Shown in pieces: positions 5,356 to 7,032 of a stretch of DNA of 7,032 nt. The stretch comes from an uncultured Lachnospiraceae bacterium (GTDB lineage Bacteria > Bacillota > Clostridia > Lachnospirales > Lachnospiraceae), in the NCBI GenBank assembly GCA_905236545.1, contig CAJOQO010000268.1, positions 1 to 7,032 of the forward strand. Direction: 5' to 3'. The notes beneath the pieces were generated by a model, which did no database searches, was not told the origin of the DNA, and saw nothing but the letters and a program-made list of their open reading frames with translations. Position 1 is the first letter of the stretch. Every line of letters starts with the position of its first letter. Made by a program: the position numbers and the translations under genes.

Positions 5356-7032
5356 TCACAGGTACTTCCGCAGCTCCAGCATCTGGTCGCGCAGCTGCGC
5401 GGCCGCCTCGAAGTTCAGATCCGCGGCTGCCTTCCTCATCTGCTTCTCGACGTCCTTCACCAGCTTTTCCAGCTCAGCCCGGCTCATTGACTCCGGATCC
5501 TTTTCGAACTTGTCTTCCGTCTTCGCGATATCCTTCGAGATCGCGATCAGATCCCGTACCTTCTTGTGGATCGTGGTCGGCGTTATCCCATGCGCTTCGT
5601 TATAAGCCTGCTGCGCGGCACGCCGGCGGTCTGTCTCATCGATGGCTGCCTGCATGGACTGTGTGACCGTGTCGGCATACATGATGACATGTCCTTCGGA
5701 ATTGCGGGCCGCTCTTCCGACCGTCTGGATCAGGGAAGTTTCCGAACGAAGGAAGCCCTCTTTGTCCGCGTCCAGAATCGCAACCAGGGTGATCTCCGGG
5801 ATGTCCAGGCCTTCCCTCAGAAGGTTAATGCCGACCAGCACGTCAAACACGTCCAGTCTCATGTCACGGATGATCTTCGTCCGCTCCAGAGTATCCACGT
5901 CCGAATGCAGATAATTCACCCGGATCCCCGCGTCCTTCAGGTATTCCGTCAGATCCTCCGCCATCTTTTTCGTAAGCGTGGTGACGAGAATCTTGTTTCC
6001 CTTCGCGGTTTCCCGGTTGATCTCGCCGATCAGGTCATCAACCTGGCCGGCCACGGGGCGCACACTGATCGCCGGATCCAGCAGGCCGGTGGGACGGATG
6101 ATCTGCTCAACACGCAGCAGCTCATGATCCTTCTCATAAGGGCCCGGGGTTGCCGAGACGAACAGGATCTGGTCAATCTTATCCTCGAACTCTTCGAACT
6201 TCAGCGGCCGGTTATCCTTCGCGCTTGGCAGGCGGAATCCATAGTCCACCAGCGTGTTCTTGCGGGACTGGTCTCCATTGTACATGGCGCGAAGCTGCGG
6301 CAATGTCATATGGGATTCATCGATAATGATCAGGAAATCATCTTCAAAATAGTCCAGCAGCGTCTGAGGCGGCGTTCCTTCCGCGCGCCCCTCCATATGC
6401 CGGGAATAGTTCTCGATCCCGGAGCAGAACCCTGTCTCACGCAGCATCTCGATGTCATAGTTGGTGCGTTCGGAGATACGCTGTGCTTCCAGAAGCTTGT
6501 CTTCCGAGCGGAAATACTTCACCTGCGCTTCCAGCTCTTTCTCGATTCTGTGTACGGCTTCGATCACCTTCTCCTGCGGCGTGACATAATGGGACGCCGG
6601 GAAGACACCGATAAAGCTCAATGAGCTGATGGCTCTCGCCGTCAGAGGATCAATCTGTGTGATCCGGTCGATCTCGTCCCCGAAGAATTCGACACGGTAA
6701 GCATAGTCATCTGTGTTGGCGGGGAAGATATCGAGCACATCCCCCCTTACCCGGAAGGTTGACCGATGGAAATCAACATCGCTCCTGTCATAATGCAGTT
6801 GAACCAGCTTCTTCAGAATCTCATTGCGGTCTCTCTCATCGCCGACGCGCAGATACAGCACCATCTCCTTGAAATCTATGGGGCTGCCCAGTCCGTAGAT
6901 GCACGAGACCGAGCTTACCACGACAACATCCCTGCGCTCCGCCAGGGAAGCCGTGGCAGACAGCCGGAGCTTGTCGATCTCGTCATTGATCGAAGAGTCC
7001 TTCTCGATATAGGTATCCGTCTGAGGCACATA
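5356..7032 (-). CDS. uvrB: UvrABC system protein B (excinuclease subunit UvrB), 5' end outside window
   Basis: UvrB is the DNA-dependent, helicase-like ATPase of nucleotide excision repair. It is loaded at lesions by UvrA, verifies damage with its beta-hairpin and then recruits UvrC. The visible 558 residues begin at the window edge with [12 protein letters not shown], inside the conserved segment just after the hairpin tyrosines. About 100 N-terminal residues, including the Walker A motif, are therefore missing; the full protein is usually about 660 residues. Visible motifs, in order, are [11 protein letters not shown] (about residues 41-51), Walker B DESH (codon for Asp at 6319-6321), FVSATPG (helicase motif III), [25 protein letters not shown] with [11 protein letters not shown], and QTVGRAARN (motif VI). 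The C-terminal UVR domain ([21 protein letters not shown]) is the coiled-coil contact for UvrC. The frame ends in TGA at 5356-5358. The frame is intact and no key residue is missing from the visible part. uvrA follows 133 bases downstream. Confidence 0.98.
   Translation of the reverse strand, partial: YVPQTDTYIEKDSSINDEIDKLRLSATASLAERRDVVVVSSVSCIYGLGSPIDFKEMVLYLRVGDERDRNEILKKLVQLHYDRSDVDFHRSTFRVRGDVLDIFPANTDDYAYRVEFFGDEIDRITQIDPLTARAISSLSFIGVFPASHYVTPQEKVIEAVHRIEKELEAQVKYFRSEDKLLEAQRISERTNYDIEMLRETGFCSGIENYSRHMEGRAEGTPPQTLLDYFEDDFLIIIDESHMTLPQLRAMYNGDQSRKNTLVDYGFRLPSAKDNRPLKFEEFEDKIDQILFVSATPGPYEKDHELLRVEQIIRPTGLLDPAISVRPVAGQVDDLIGEINRETAKGNKILVTTLTKKMAEDLTEYLKDAGIRVNYLHSDVDTLERTKIIRDMRLDVFDVLVGINLLREGLDIPEITLVAILDADKEGFLRSETSLIQTVGRAARNSEGHVIMYADTVTQSMQAAIDETDRRRAAQQAYNEAHGITPTTIHKKVRDLIAISKDIAKTEDKFEKDPESMSRAELEKLVKDVEKQMRKAAADLNFEAAAQLRDQMLELRKYL

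Noticed and set aside
5566..6624. A 352-codon open frame on the plus strand
   Set aside because: It is fully antisense to the conserved helicase motifs of uvrB and has no recognisable domain.

Overview
The window reads as chromosomal DNA of a moderately GC-rich, low-GC-lineage Gram-positive bacterium, most likely a member of Clostridia close to Lachnospiraceae. This rests on the uvrB-uvrA gene pair, the long EpsC-type serine acetyltransferase, strong AGGAGG-type ribosome binding sites and the protein flavour. It is an inference from sequence character, not a database match.

All four genes lie on the minus strand, so transcription runs from the right edge to the left. In transcription order they are: uvrB (5356-7032, 5' end outside the window); a 133-base gap holding a small hairpin and a duplicated 23-base leader element; uvrA (2298-5222); an EpsC/CysE-type serine O-acetyltransferase (1403-2323) whose start overlaps the end of uvrA by 26 bases; a 102-base gap; and a fold-type I PLP enzyme of the CobD/HisC family (215-1300). 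The leftmost 214 bases are non-coding. They hold a 3 x 15-base tandem repeat, a strong hairpin that probably ends the gene cluster, and a very AT-rich stretch with a 15-base-pair inverted repeat and a promoter-like sequence facing right.

UvrA and UvrB form the damage-recognition complex of nucleotide excision repair. The serine acetyltransferase makes O-acetylserine for cysteine synthesis. The PLP enzyme may supply aminopropanol phosphate for the cobalamin nucleotide loop, or act on histidinol phosphate or a related amine. These jobs are not linked by any known pathway. The tight uvrA/epsC overlap suggests co-transcription with translational coupling.

I found no evidence of a new defence, mobile or CRISPR-like system. 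The points most worth a second look are the duplicated hairpin-plus-ribosome-binding-site ahead of uvrA, which creates two in-frame starts; a Cys-to-Asp change at a predicted zinc ligand of UvrA; and the structured left-end intergenic region.
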